From assembly GCA_019636275.1 (NCBI GenBank), contig JAHBXY010000007.1, positions 37,334-101,333 on the forward strand: a DNA stretch of 64,000 bases. Reading direction: 5' to 3'. A program made the translations under genes and the position numbers. This DNA comes from Planctomycetota bacterium. Its GTDB lineage: Bacteria; Planctomycetota; J058. The notes beneath the pieces are model-generated. The model searched no databases, was not told the origin of the DNA, and saw only the letters and a list, made by a program, of their open reading frames with translations. This document shows positions 50,180-59,489 of this stretch, in pieces. How positions within the stretch are numbered: the first letter of the stretch is position 1; the number at the start of each line of letters is the position of its first letter.

Positions 50180-51831
50180 TCTCCCGCCACGTGGTCATGC
50201 TGGGCTTCCGGGCGGTGATGATCGCCTGCCTCGTGGTGATCGCCGTGCGCGCCACGCTGCGGAGCGCCCAGCTCCACGCGCTGCTGGCCTTCCTCCCGGC
50301 CATGGCCGCCCTGGCCTCGACGCTGCTGGCCTTCGAGCGCCGCCCCGGCCTCCGCCCCCTGGCCGGGATCGCCTGGGTGCTCGTGTTCGACCTCGTCGTC
50401 ATGGGGCTCATGATCGCGACGCTCGGCGAGACGTCCGAGCCCGAGCTCCTGGCGTTCCTCCTCCTCGGCCTCGTGATCGCCACGTCGCGCGACCTCCTCG
50501 CCGGGACGCTCGCCGGCACCCTGGCGGCCGGCGGCTTCTCCTACCTGGCGCTGCGCCACGGGATCGCCGCGAGCCCGCTCGAGCCGCTGGTCCTCTCGCG
50601 CGGGACGCTCTTCCTGGCCGCCGGCGTGTTCACGGGGCTGCTCTCGCGCGAGGCCGAGCAGGAGCGCGAGGTGCGCGCCCTGCAGACGGCCGAGCTGCGC
50701 CAGGAGCTGGCCGACCTCGGCGAGCACCTCAAGAACGTGCTCTCGAGCGTCGCCAGCGGCGTGCTCGCCGTCGACGCCGAGGGGCGCGTCAGCACCTACA
50801 ACCGCGCGGCCGAGCGGATCCTCGGCGTCCCCGAGCACAAGGTCGTCGGACGGGGCCTCCGCGAGCTCGACGACCTCGCCCCGCTCGTGCCCGTGGTCCT
50901 GGGCCCCGACCCGCGGCAGAGCGACTCGCAGTCGGAGGGCCCGGTCGCCCGGCCCGACGTCGTCTTCCGCCGCCCCGACGGGCGCGAGGCGCGGATCGGC
51001 TACGCGACCACCCCGCTGGAGAACATCGCCGGCCGCCGCCTGGGCATGATCCTCGTCTTCCAGGACGTGACGCTGATCCGCGACTACGAGGCGCGCATGC
51101 TCCGGCAGGAGCAGCTCGCCGCCCTGGGGCGCCTCGTCTCGGGGATCGCGCACGAGTTCGGCAACCTGCTCGGCGGCGCCCGCGGCCACGTCGACCTGGC
51201 CCTGGGCGGCACGCCCGACGAGGCGGTCGAGGCGCTGCCGATCGTCAAGGAGACGCTCGACCGCGCGCTGGTCACGATCGAGAACCTGCTGCGCTTCGCC
51301 CGCGGCACGCCGATCAACCGCTCGCCCGGCGTGGCCCTCGACCGGGTCGTCGACCGCGCCCTGCACCTCCTGCAGGTCGAGCTGGACTCGAAGGAGGTCG
51401 CCGTCGAGCGGCGCTTCGCCGCGACCCCGCCGCTGTGCGCCGACGCGACCCAGCTCGAGCAGGTGTTCGTGAACATGATCATCAACACGGTCCACGCCCT
51501 GCACGACCGGACCGACCGGCGCCTCCGCGTCACGATCGAGCCGCGCGGGCCCGAGCGGGTGGCCGTGGTGTTCGAGGACTCGGGGCCCGGGGTGCCGCGG
51601 GACCTGGCGCACCGGATCTTCGAGCCGTTCTTCACCACGAAGGGTCCGCTCGGCGGGAGCAAGATCCCCGGCACCGGCCTGGGCCTGTCCATGGCCCTCG
51701 GCGTGGTCGAGGCCCACGCCGGATCCATCGCCGTCGACGCCAGCCCGGACCTCGGCGGAGCGCGCTTCTCCGTCCACCTGCCGTCAACGGCCGGTGAGAG
51801 CCCCACAAGCCTTGTCGCCTCAGCGACTTGA
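50176..51831 (+). CDS. Membrane histidine kinase (NtrB/AtoS-like)
   Basis: 551 residues, GTG start overlapping the glycosyltransferase stop, with GGAGG 5 nt upstream. Five to six membrane helices (~8-165) and a coiled coil (REAEQEREVRALQTAELRQE) are followed by a PAS domain (GVLAVDAEGRVSTYNRAAER). The DHp H-box is GIAHEFGNLLGG. The ATPase domain has NMIINTVHALHD, FEDSGPGVPR, FEPFFTTK and GTGLGLSMALGVV. No response regulator is adjacent. The overlap with a glycosyltransferase gene suggests envelope-related sensing (inference). Confidence 0.92.
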   Translation: MISRHVVMLGFRAVMIACLVVIAVRATLRSAQLHALLAFLPAMAALASTLLAFERRPGLRPLAGIAWVLVFDLVVMGLMIATLGETSEPELLAFLLLGLVIATSRDLLAGTLAGTLAAGGFSYLALRHGIAASPLEPLVLSRGTLFLAAGVFTGLLSREAEQEREVRALQTAELRQELADLGEHLKNVLSSVASGVLAVDAEGRVSTYNRAAERILGVPEHKVVGRGLRELDDLAPLVPVVLGPDPRQSDSQSEGPVARPDVVFRRPDGREARIGYATTPLENIAGRRLGMILVFQDVTLIRDYEARMLRQEQLAALGRLVSGIAHEFGNLLGGARGHVDLALGGTPDEAVEALPIVKETLDRALVTIENLLRFARGTPINRSPGVALDRVVDRALHLLQVELDSKEVAVERRFAATPPLCADATQLEQVFVNMIINTVHALHDRTDRRLRVTIEPRGPERVAVVFEDSGPGVPRDLAHRIFEPFFTTKGPLGGSKIPGTGLGLSMALGVVEAHAGSIAVDASPDLGGARFSVHLPSTAGESPTSLVASAT

Positions 51832-51896
51832 AACCGTGAGACGCAGCCCCATCCGGCGGCCGCCCGGAACCCCCGTCCTGGGGCCGACCTCCGGGA

Positions 51897-51912
51897 GTCA
51901 ACGAACGTTGAC
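51897..51912. promoter_or_regulatory. Inverted repeat GTCAACG-AA-CGTTGAC
   Basis: A perfect 7-bp inverted repeat with a 2-bp spacer, 136 bp before the VWA gene ATG. It is a plausible dimer-binding operator in a 216-bp gap; the only other notable element there is the GGAGGAGAG ribosome-binding site. Confidence 0.4.
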
Positions 51913-52047
51913 GGCACGATCCCGGGTCGGTCTCAACCGCAGTTGATACGAAGCAGGGTCCTGGCGACGTAAGTTCCACCGTTCCGGTGGACGAGTCGCT
52001 GGCACCTGCTGTGCTCTGAGGAATCCCTGGACAGGGGAGGAGAGATC

Positions 52048-52929
52048 ATGAAGCGGATCTCCATGGTCGGGGTGGTGGCGAGCACGTCCGGGGCGATCCT
52101 GGCCGCCTCCACCGTGATCCTCAGCGCGGGGCTGGCCGTGGCCAACCCCAACCCCGGTCTCGACGGCAAGGGCCCCGGCGTGGACCGGAGCGACCTCGAC
52201 CTCCCGGTCATGGTCCCGGTCTACGACCCGAACCCCAAGCCCAAGCCCGGCCACACGATCCCGGGCGACTTCATGCCGCCGCCGCCGCGCGACTTCCCGC
52301 TGCCGCCGCGGCCGGACGGGGGTGACCCCCGCGACGAGCCCCCGCCGGTGTTCTTCGGCGAGGAGATCGACTCGAACACCAACAGCATCATCTACGTGAT
52401 CGACAACTCGGGCAGCATGACCCTCTCGGTCGAGCCCTTCACCGACGAGACCGGCGAGGTCGTGCGCAACGGCAACCGCCTGGACCGGGCCAAGGCCGAG
52501 CTGCGCCGCTCGATCGCGAGCCTGCCCGACACGTTCTTCTTCAACGTGATCTTCTACGACGAGTGCACGCTGTCCTGCTGGTCCAACAAGCAGCGCGCCA
52601 CCTCGGCCAACAAGCAGTACGCGTTCTCCTGGATCGCGGGCGTGCAGCCCGCCGGCTGGACGAACACGGGCATGGCCGTGGCGCAGGCGCTCCGCGACAA
52701 GGACAACCGCTCGATCGTGCTCCTCTCCGACGGGTCGCCGAACTTCCTCGACTGCGCCATGCACTACGTGGGGACGTTCGACCAGCACCGCGACCTGATC
52801 CGCAACGAGAACACCCAGGGCGCGACGATCAACGCCTTCGGCATCGGGATCGCCTCGGACATCGACGCGCGGTCCTTCATGCTGGCGGTCGCGGCCGACA
52901 ACCGGGGGTCCTACGTCGAGGTGCGCTAG
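52048..52929 (+). CDS. Secreted von Willebrand factor A domain protein
   Basis: 293 residues. Signal peptide ~1-32 (GAILAASTVILSAGLAVANP). A Pro-rich linker spans ~33-105 (YDPNPKPKPGHTIP, PPPPRDFPLPPRPDGG). The VWA domain starts SIIYVIDNSGSMTLSVEPF, a complete MIDAS DxSxS; WTNTGMAVAQAL supplies the Thr and IVLLSDGSPNF the Asp. Two cysteines in DECTLSCWSN could form a disulfide. Likely a metal-dependent extracellular binding domain. GGAGGAGAG precedes the ATG and a strong terminator follows. Confidence 0.88.
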   Translation: MKRISMVGVVASTSGAILAASTVILSAGLAVANPNPGLDGKGPGVDRSDLDLPVMVPVYDPNPKPKPGHTIPGDFMPPPPRDFPLPPRPDGGDPRDEPPPVFFGEEIDSNTNSIIYVIDNSGSMTLSVEPFTDETGEVVRNGNRLDRAKAELRRSIASLPDTFFFNVIFYDECTLSCWSNKQRATSANKQYAFSWIAGVQPAGWTNTGMAVAQALRDKDNRSIVLLSDGSPNFLDCAMHYVGTFDQHRDLIRNENTQGATINAFGIGIASDIDARSFMLAVAADNRGSYVEVR

Positions 52930-52992
52930 ACGCGCCTGGCCCGCTCGAACTCACTGCCTTCTTCTTCCTGAACACTCCTGAACCTGTCCAGC

Positions 52993-53024
52993 GAGGGCCC
53001 CCCGTCGTCCGCGGGGGGCCCCTC
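52993..53024 (+). terminator. Strong GC hairpin after the VWA gene
   Basis: GAGGGCCCCCCG pairs with CGGGGGGCCCCTC around TCGTC with one bulged base, followed by GTCTTGGTTG, the most T-containing trailer among the hairpins seen here. It lies 64 bp after the stop. Confidence 0.75.
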
Positions 53025-53077
53025 GTCTTGGTTGAGACCCCTTGGCGGCGGGCGCGCGTCGTGCTCTCCTCGCGCGC

Positions 53078-53962
53078 GTGCAGCTCCACCTGATCGACGC
53101 CACCTACGAGCTCTTCCGCGCGTTCCACGCCCTCCCGCCGATCAAGGCGCCCGACGGCGGCGACGTGGCGGCCGTCTACGGGCTCCTGAGCTCGCTCCTG
53201 TCGCTGCTCAAGGACCCGGCCGTCACGCACGTCGGCTGCGCGACCGACCACACGGTCGAGTCGTTCCGCAACCAGCTCTTCGCCGGCTACAAGACGGGCG
53301 AGGGCGTGCCCGAGGTGCTCATGCGGCAGTTCCCCCTGGCCGAGGAGGGGCTGCGCGCGCTGGGCCTGGTCGTGTGGCCGATGGTCGAGTTCGAGGCCGA
53401 CGACGCGCTTGCGGCGGCGGCGCACCGCTGGGGCGACGCGTTCGAGCGCGTGCTCGTGTGCTCGGTCGACAAGGACCTGGCGCAGTGCGTGCGCGGCGAC
53501 CACGTCGTCCTCTGGGACCGGCGCCGCGAGAAGGTCTACGACGAGGCGGCGGTCGTCGCCAAGTGGGGCGTCCCGCCGCGCTCGATCCCCGACCTCCTGG
53601 CCCTGATCGGCGACACGGCCGACGGGCTGCCCGGCGTCCCCGGCTGGGGCGCCAAGAGCGCGGCGGCCCTGCTCTCGGCCTACGGCGCGATCGAGGCGAT
53701 CCCGCCCGACGCCGCCGCCTGGACCGTCGCCGGCGTGAAGGTCCGCGGCGCCGAGCGCCTGGCCGCGAGCCTGCGCGAGCGCCGCGACGACGCGCTCCTG
53801 TGGAAGCGCCTGGCCACGCTGCGCGTCGACGTCCCCCTGGCCGAGGACCTCGACGGCCTGCGCTGGCAGGGGGCGCCGCGGGCCGAGTTCGCGGCGTTCT
53901 GCCAGCGGCTGGGGTTCAAGAAGATGGTCGACCGGCCGACGCGCTGGCGCGACGGGCCGTAG
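53078..53962 (+). CDS. PolA-like 5'-3' exonuclease (flap endonuclease family)
   Basis: 294 residues from a GTG chosen where the family match starts (VQLHLIDATYELFRAFHALP). Metal-binding acidic clusters are present: EFEADDALAAAAHRWG, VCSVDKDLAQCV, and ALIGDTADGLPGVPGWGAKS, which includes the helix-hairpin-helix DNA-binding motif. There is no polymerase domain, so it is a stand-alone nuclease for Okazaki-fragment or flap processing. No ribosome-binding site is obvious. Convergent with the PHP/protease gene, 12 bp apart. Confidence 0.9.
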   Translation: MQLHLIDATYELFRAFHALPPIKAPDGGDVAAVYGLLSSLLSLLKDPAVTHVGCATDHTVESFRNQLFAGYKTGEGVPEVLMRQFPLAEEGLRALGLVVWPMVEFEADDALAAAAHRWGDAFERVLVCSVDKDLAQCVRGDHVVLWDRRREKVYDEAAVVAKWGVPPRSIPDLLALIGDTADGLPGVPGWGAKSAAALLSAYGAIEAIPPDAAAWTVAGVKVRGAERLAASLRERRDDALLWKRLATLRVDVPLAEDLDGLRWQGAPRAEFAAFCQRLGFKKMVDRPTRWRDGP

Positions 53963-53974
53963 CCACGGTCACGG

Positions 53975-56900
53975 TCACTCCCCGCGGAGCGCGTCGCCGG
54001 CGCGGAGCGCGTCGATGATCCCGCGCCCGCGCGGCGGGTCGAGCGTGACCGGCGTCAGGTCGGCGGCGGCGGTCCGGGCCGCGTGCCGGCCAGGGGCGCC
54101 CGAGCGCGGGTCGACCTCGAACCACGCGGCCACCGGGTTGAGGGCGTTGCCGAAGGCGTCGCGCAGCGGCGCCGCGGTGACCGCGACGAGGGTCACCCAG
54201 CGGCTCGGGTCGCTCCCGCGCCCGGCGGGGGAGAAGCGCGGGAGCGCGCGCAGGGGCACCTCGGCGCGGTTGGACGCGCGCAGGACGCCGTCGCGGTAGG
54301 GACCGCCAGCGTCCTTCCCAGCGCCCCAGCCGTCGGGCTCGAGCGTGACCAGCGCCTCGCCCGCCTTGCCGCGGGCGTCGAGCGCCCGGAGCGTGAAGCC
54401 CAGGCGGTCGGGGGCCAGCGACACGGGCGAGCTCAGCTCGACCGACAGCCCGCCGGGCAGGATCACGCCCCGGGCCGCGTCGAAGCGCCGCGGGTCGAGG
54501 TGGGCCACGACCCGCACCTGCACCAGCCACACGGGGTTGGTCACGCCGCGGTAGACGTCGGCGGGCGACGTGCCCTCGCCGCCGGCCGTGACCGCCTCGA
54601 GCTGGATGGCGGCCACGCCGCGCACCAGGCCCTCCTCGGCCGGGTCGAGCGCCTCCGTGAACGGCTGGCCGAAGGCGCGCCCTCCGTGCACGGCCAGGCG
54701 GCCGCGCGCGGTCCACGCCTCGCCGGGGTCGGGCCCGTCGAGGTCGGTCTTGTGCACGAGGAGCTCCGCCACCGCGCCGTCGGTGCGCAGCGGGCGGCCG
54801 AGCGCGTCGCGCTCCACCGGCCGCCCGAACTCGTCGTAGTTGGCGTAGGAGTAGCGGAGCACCGGGCGCGCGTCGTTGGCCAGGACGGCCGTGCGCCCGC
54901 CGTCGAAGGCGCCCTGGCCGCCGATCCGCCCCTCGCGGTCGCGGAAGCGGGGCGGCGCCGACAGGTCGTACTCGCCCGTGCGCGCGTCGAGGTGTCCGTC
55001 GGCGTCGACCTCGAACCACGCCAGCGGGCCGTCGGTCACGACCGACGTGCCCCGGGCCAGCCCGCTCATCAGCGCCGGGGCCTCCTGGCCCTCGGTGGCC
55101 ACGAACGTGCGCGCGCGCATGAAGGCGTTGTCGTTGAGCTCGAGCGTGTTGTCGGTGCGGTCGTTGAGCCCCAGCACGGACGTGATGACCGTGGCCAGCC
55201 CGCCCAGCGTGTAGTTGAAGTCGCCGTGCGCGTCGCTGCCGGCGACCATGAAGTGCTTGCGCACGAAGCGCACCTCGGGGTCGAGCGGGTGGCGGACCGC
55301 GGCGTAGGCGCGCAGGAGGCGCCGGTAGCGGGCCAGCGTCGCGTGCACCTCCGCCTCGTGCGCCCGGCCGGCCTGCCAGGCGGGCTCGGTGAACGGGTTG
55401 AGGTCGTCGATGAACTGGTGCAGCTTCTCCTTCGAGTGCTCGCGCGCCGCGCGCGAGTTCCACACCTGCAGGCCCTTGAAGGCGAAGCTGCGGTCCGCCA
55501 GGCGCGCGTAGCCCGAGAGCGCCCGGTCGAGGTCGGCCTGGCTCCAGGAGATCGAGCCGACCGGGTGCGCGGCGAACGCGAACGCCCGCTCGTTGCCCGG
55601 CCCGCCGCGGGCGAAGTCGGTCAGGACGCGGTCGAGCGTCGGCAGGTCGAGCGGGGCGGTGAAGCGGGAGAGCAGCCGCCCGAGCGGCTCCTTGCCGTTC
55701 CAGGTGCCGTCGTAGTGGCGCGACCGGTAGTCGAGCATGTGCGCGCCGACGCTGAAGACGCCGGGCGTCGGGTAGCACAGCTCCTCGCCGACCGACGCGC
55801 CCAGGAGCTCGCGCATGCGCGCGTGCTCGGTGAGCCCGCCGCTGCTGCGCGGCGACGTCGGACCGTAGGGCGGCCGGTGCGCCACGCGGTCGTCGGCCAC
55901 GTAGAAGCAGTTGTGGTCGGTCGTCACCAGCCGGTCGCGCGCGGCGTCGTAGGTCGGCGCGTCGATCGCGCCCACCGCGTAGGCCGACTCGACGAGCATG
56001 GGGATCGGGCCGCCGTACTTCTGCCGGGGCGCGTCGAGCTCGAGGTCGGCCGTGAAGCCGGGCTCGGGGTTGTACCACTCGGCGATCGTGTGGTAGTGCG
56101 CGTCGAGGTAGCCGCCGGCCAGCCCGGTCAGGGCCGGCAGGCCGGGCGCGCCGAGCTGCACGCGGAGCATCTGGGCGTGGCGGCCGCGCGCCGGCTCGAC
56201 GATCGCGCCGCGCACGAGCTTGGTCAGGGTCCAGTCGACCTCGACGTGGAGGAAGGCGGCGCCGCCGACGGCGACCTGCTCGAGCAGCCCGCGGGGGAGG
56301 CGCAGCAGGTTGTAGCGCCCCTTGACCGTGATCGGCCGCGGCGCCTCGAGCAGGGTGGGGTCGTCCTGTGGGGCGCCCTCCTCGTCGAGGCGCACGACGC
56401 CGGGCGCGGTCCAGGTGACGTCGCGCTCGACGTCGTGGTGGTAGAGCCGCTCCGCGCGCACCCAGCCGGCGGGCGCGAAGCGGTGCGGCGCGGCGGCCAC
56501 CTCCTCCTCGCGCTCCGACGGCTCGTGCCAGGTGTCGCGCGCGGTGACCGTCACGCGCCGCAGGACCATGCCGTCGGTGCCGGTCACCGCCTCGAACGGC
56601 CGGGCGCCGGCGTCGTCGAGGAGCGCGCGCAGGAGCTCGACCTCGAGGTCGCGGATGCGCACGACCGTGCGGCGCCGCCCGCGCAGCAGCTCCTGCCGCT
56701 CCGCCGACGCGCCCGCCTCGAGCTCGGCGAGGAGGCGCGCCTGCAGGTCGAACAGGGCCGGCTTGTTCGTGCCCGGGTCCGAGAGCGTGGCCACGGCGCC
56801 CGGCGCGTCGGCGCCCAGGACCCCGTCGATCGCCCGGGCGACGTTCGCCTCGAACTTGCCCAGCGCCGCCGAGAGGAGCGAGTCGGCCTCCTTGGCCTGC

Positions 56901-58264
56901 CGCTCGAGCACGCGCTCGCGGCTCTCCCGCAGGCGCTCCGGGATGGCCTCGGTGCGCCCGCGGACCGTGTCGACCTGGTGCAGCTTGCGCGAGACGCCCT
57001 GCAGCTCGCGCGTGAGCGCGGTCAGCGCATCCTCGAGCTCCTGCGCGCACAGGTTGCGGTAGGCCTCGAAGGCGTCGTCGAGCTCGTCGAGGGCGGCCTG
57101 GAACTCGGCGTCGTCGCCGCCGGCCGTGGCCGTCCGCAGGCGCTCCCACGAGCGGGTCAGCGCGCGCCGCGCGTCGCGGCGGATCAGCGGCCGCTCGACC
57201 GCCTCCGACAGCCACTCGCTGGCGTAGAGGATCAGCACGAGCTGGCCGACGTCGACGGCCCAGCCGCCGACGCGCGCGATGCGCCCGTGCCGGGCGAGGA
57301 AGGTCAGCGCCCGCTGGCCGAGCGTCGTGCGCGCCGCCGCGCGCCCGACCCCGTGGGCCAGCGTCTCGACCGCCGCCGTCGACAGCCCGAGCGAGGCCAG
57401 GTCGATCGCCACGCGCCGGTCGAGGCGCCCGCGCACCAGGTTCGGCAGCAGGTAGCCGGCGGCGATCGCGCACTGCGAGCGGGCGATCGCGCCGCCGAGC
57501 GACGACCCCGTCCAGCGCAGCCCCGGGAGCTGCTTCGCCCGCCCGGCCACGAGCTCGAACCCGCGCCGTCCGCCGGCCGCGCCGACGGCGTAGAGCGAGT
57601 AGTCGATGGCGAAGTCCGACGTCATGAGCGCGTCGAAGAAGCGGCGCACGCTGGCCTCGTCGCCCTGCGCGGCGTCGGCCAGCTCCTTGAGGAAGTGCGC
57701 GGCCGTGAACGTCACCAGGTCGCCCGCGGCGCGCGCCGGCGCCGAGGGGCGCCGCGGCCGCACGGCCTCGACCGGGCGCGTGGCGCCCCGCCGCAGGGCC
57801 AGGCCCTCGTGGAAGGTCGCGTAGCGGCTGGGCCGGCCGATGCTCGGCACGAACACCAGCAGCGGCACGTGCGGCCGGTCGCCCGCGACGCGCCAGGGCG
57901 CGTCGATCGCGAAGTCGATGTCGCCGGCCTGCCGGTAGAGCGGATCGAGCGGGAGGGAGGGGTCCTGGACGGCGACGGCCAGCGCGTCGACGTCATCGTC
58001 CTGGCGCGGGTCGCCCGGGACCAGCGCCGCCACCTCGAGCTGCACCGGCGAGGCCAGCGCCGCGGGCGCCACGGGGGCCACGACCTGCCGCGTGACCCGC
58101 TCGCCCGGGGCCAGCGCCAGGGCCTCGTCGGCGACGACCGCGCCGTCGATGCACGCGAAGAGCGCCCCCTCGCCCCGGGCGGCGCCGCGGTTCTCGACGA
58201 CCACCTCGAAGCGGGCCAGCGGGGCGTCGACGGTCACCGGGGCGACCAGGCGCGCGCCGACCAC
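53975..58264 (-). CDS. CARDB/PHP-domain part of a giant exported protease-hydrolase
   Basis: 1429 residues in one open frame. It begins inside a CARDB-like beta domain (APLARFEVVVENRGAARGEG). A long helical region (~130-480, NLCAQELEDALTALTRELQG, with one possible membrane segment, VGQLVLILYASEWL) follows. From about residue 715 a PHP-type metal site appears: GYLDAHYHT, VTTDHNCFY, VGEELCYPTPG, SVGAHMLDY, FAAHPVGS, GLQVWNSR and VAGSDAHGDFNY, as in CehA-like metallohydrolases. A C-terminal beta-rich region ends DALRAGDALRGE. The frame overlaps the upstream protease frame, with a frameshift near 58260-58380 joining them, so this is probably the back part of one polypeptide. Confidence 0.8.
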   Translation of the reverse strand: MVGARLVAPVTVDAPLARFEVVVENRGAARGEGALFACIDGAVVADEALALAPGERVTRQVVAPVAPAALASPVQLEVAALVPGDPRQDDDVDALAVAVQDPSLPLDPLYRQAGDIDFAIDAPWRVAGDRPHVPLLVFVPSIGRPSRYATFHEGLALRRGATRPVEAVRPRRPSAPARAAGDLVTFTAAHFLKELADAAQGDEASVRRFFDALMTSDFAIDYSLYAVGAAGGRRGFELVAGRAKQLPGLRWTGSSLGGAIARSQCAIAAGYLLPNLVRGRLDRRVAIDLASLGLSTAAVETLAHGVGRAAARTTLGQRALTFLARHGRIARVGGWAVDVGQLVLILYASEWLSEAVERPLIRRDARRALTRSWERLRTATAGGDDAEFQAALDELDDAFEAYRNLCAQELEDALTALTRELQGVSRKLHQVDTVRGRTEAIPERLRESRERVLERQAKEADSLLSAALGKFEANVARAIDGVLGADAPGAVATLSDPGTNKPALFDLQARLLAELEAGASAERQELLRGRRRTVVRIRDLEVELLRALLDDAGARPFEAVTGTDGMVLRRVTVTARDTWHEPSEREEEVAAAPHRFAPAGWVRAERLYHHDVERDVTWTAPGVVRLDEEGAPQDDPTLLEAPRPITVKGRYNLLRLPRGLLEQVAVGGAAFLHVEVDWTLTKLVRGAIVEPARGRHAQMLRVQLGAPGLPALTGLAGGYLDAHYHTIAEWYNPEPGFTADLELDAPRQKYGGPIPMLVESAYAVGAIDAPTYDAARDRLVTTDHNCFYVADDRVAHRPPYGPTSPRSSGGLTEHARMRELLGASVGEELCYPTPGVFSVGAHMLDYRSRHYDGTWNGKEPLGRLLSRFTAPLDLPTLDRVLTDFARGGPGNERAFAFAAHPVGSISWSQADLDRALSGYARLADRSFAFKGLQVWNSRAAREHSKEKLHQFIDDLNPFTEPAWQAGRAHEAEVHATLARYRRLLRAYAAVRHPLDPEVRFVRKHFMVAGSDAHGDFNYTLGGLATVITSVLGLNDRTDNTLELNDNAFMRARTFVATEGQEAPALMSGLARGTSVVTDGPLAWFEVDADGHLDARTGEYDLSAPPRFRDREGRIGGQGAFDGGRTAVLANDARPVLRYSYANYDEFGRPVERDALGRPLRTDGAVAELLVHKTDLDGPDPGEAWTARGRLAVHGGRAFGQPFTEALDPAEEGLVRGVAAIQLEAVTAGGEGTSPADVYRGVTNPVWLVQVRVVAHLDPRRFDAARGVILPGGLSVELSSPVSLAPDRLGFTLRALDARGKAGEALVTLEPDGWGAGKDAGGPYRDGVLRASNRAEVPLRALPRFSPAGRGSDPSRWVTLVAVTAAPLRDAFGNALNPVAAWFEVDPRSGAPGRHAARTAAADLTPVTLDPPRGRGIIDALRAGDALRGE

Positions 58265-59489
58265 GGCGAAGCTCGCCTGCGGCGCGCGGGTGGCGATCCA
58301 GGCGGCGCGGGCGCGGGCCGGAACACGGCGCCGCGCGTTCCGGCCGACCCCGCGCGCCTTGGGTGGCGGCGGCCTCGACGAGGGCGCCGCCCGGGCCCTC
58401 GCCCGGGGTCACGGCGAAGGTCAGCGTCCGGGCCTCGCCCGGGGCGAGGTCGGCCACCTGCTGCCGCGGCGGCAGCGGGCCCGAGAACGACCCGGCCCCG
58501 CGCGGGCCGACGTCGACCTCGACCCGCGCCAGCGGGGCGTGGCCGACGTTCCTGACCACGACCTCCAGCCGGGCCGGCTGCCCGGCCTGCGGGACGGCCG
58601 GCGTCAGGCGCGCCGCGACCTGCACCTCGGCGTGGTCGCGCGCGGCGCGCAGGGTCGCGCCGAGCCCGTCGAGGGCGCGCGCCGCGATGCGCTCGGCGAG
58701 GACCGTGCGCTCGACCTGCGGCAGCGGGGCCCCGCCCGCCTGCAGGCAGCGGACGAGCGCCGCCGCGTCGAGGTCCGGCGCGCGGCCGAGGGCCAGCGCG
58801 GCGACGCCCGCGGTCAGCGCCGCCGCGGTCGAGGTGCCGTCGTGGTAGCAGGCGCGCCCGCGGTAGGGCGCCGGGACCCGCTCCGCCGGCGCCCACAGCG
58901 CGACCTCGGGGCCGCGGTTCGACGACAGGGCCAGCGCGAGGTCGGGGGCGCCGTCCTGGGCGCCGAGGCCGCCGATCGCCAGGGCCCCCGGCTCCGCCGC
59001 CGGCGAGCGCACCTGATCGAGCGAGTCGTTGCCGGCGGGCGCCACGACGAGGGCGCCGGCGCGGCGGGCGTGGTCGACGGCCGCCGCGAGCGCGGGCGAG
59101 CGGCCGCGCACGCCGAGGCCGACGTAGATGACCCGCGCCCCGCGCTCGGCGGCGGCGAGGATCCCGCGGGCCACGCGGTCGAGCGGCGCCGCGCCGCGCT
59201 CGTCGGCGACCTTCACCGGCAGCACGCGCGCGCCCGGCGCCACGCCCAGGAAGCCGCGCGCGGCCTCGCCCTCGCGCCGGCCGGCGATGATCGCCGCCAT
59301 GGCGGTCCCGTGCCCGTGCTCGTCCTGCGCGGCGCCGCCCGGCTCGGTCAGGTCGATCGCCGGCTCGCACGCGCCGCGCAGCGCCTCGCAGGCCGCGTCG
59401 AGGCCGGTGTCGACGATCGCCACCAGCACGCCCGCGCCGCGCGCCGGCGCCTCCAGCCAGGCCTCGGGCAGGCGCAGGGCGTCCTTCAC
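57993..59489 (-). CDS. Subtilisin-like (S8) protease part of the same locus
   Basis: The frame gives a complete S8 catalytic domain: Asp27 in VLVAIVDTGLD, His60 in EHGHGTAMAAIIAG, Asn154 in VVAPAGNDS and Ser220 in CYHDGTSTAAALTAGVAALA. A CARDB-type beta domain (PARLEVVVRNVGHAPLARVE) follows. After GARGRPERAAP (~58340) the frame becomes Arg/Gly-rich nonsense, while the sister frame continues with another CARDB-like domain. The annotated start is not the true start; upstream frames carry the signal peptide. It would act outside the cytoplasm. Confidence 0.8.
   Translation of the reverse strand: MKDALRLPEAWLEAPARGAGVLVAIVDTGLDAACEALRGACEPAIDLTEPGGAAQDEHGHGTAMAAIIAGRREGEAARGFLGVAPGARVLPVKVADERGAAPLDRVARGILAAAERGARVIYVGLGVRGRSPALAAAVDHARRAGALVVAPAGNDSLDQVRSPAAEPGALAIGGLGAQDGAPDLALALSSNRGPEVALWAPAERVPAPYRGRACYHDGTSTAAALTAGVAALALGRAPDLDAAALVRCLQAGGAPLPQVERTVLAERIAARALDGLGATLRAARDHAEVQVAARLTPAVPQAGQPARLEVVVRNVGHAPLARVEVDVGPRGAGSFSGPLPPRQQVADLAPGEARTLTFAVTPGEGPGGALVEAAATQGARGRPERAAPCSGPRPRRLDRHPRAAGELRRGRRAPGRPGDRRRPAGPLRGGRREPRRRPGRGGALRVHRRRGRRRRGPGAGPGRAGHAAGRGPRGARGAGLAGAARGGGAGPGRPAPGR

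Noticed and set aside
51805..51840. GTCGCCTCAGCGACTTGAAAC, which looks like the 3' end of a CRISPR repeat
   Set aside because: It occurs once, lies at the end of the histidine-kinase coding sequence, and no second copy or spacer pattern is nearby.
54083..58555. A 1490-residue open frame on the plus strand
   Set aside because: It mirrors the PHP/CARDB gene on the other strand, is low-complexity in composition, and has no recognisable domain.
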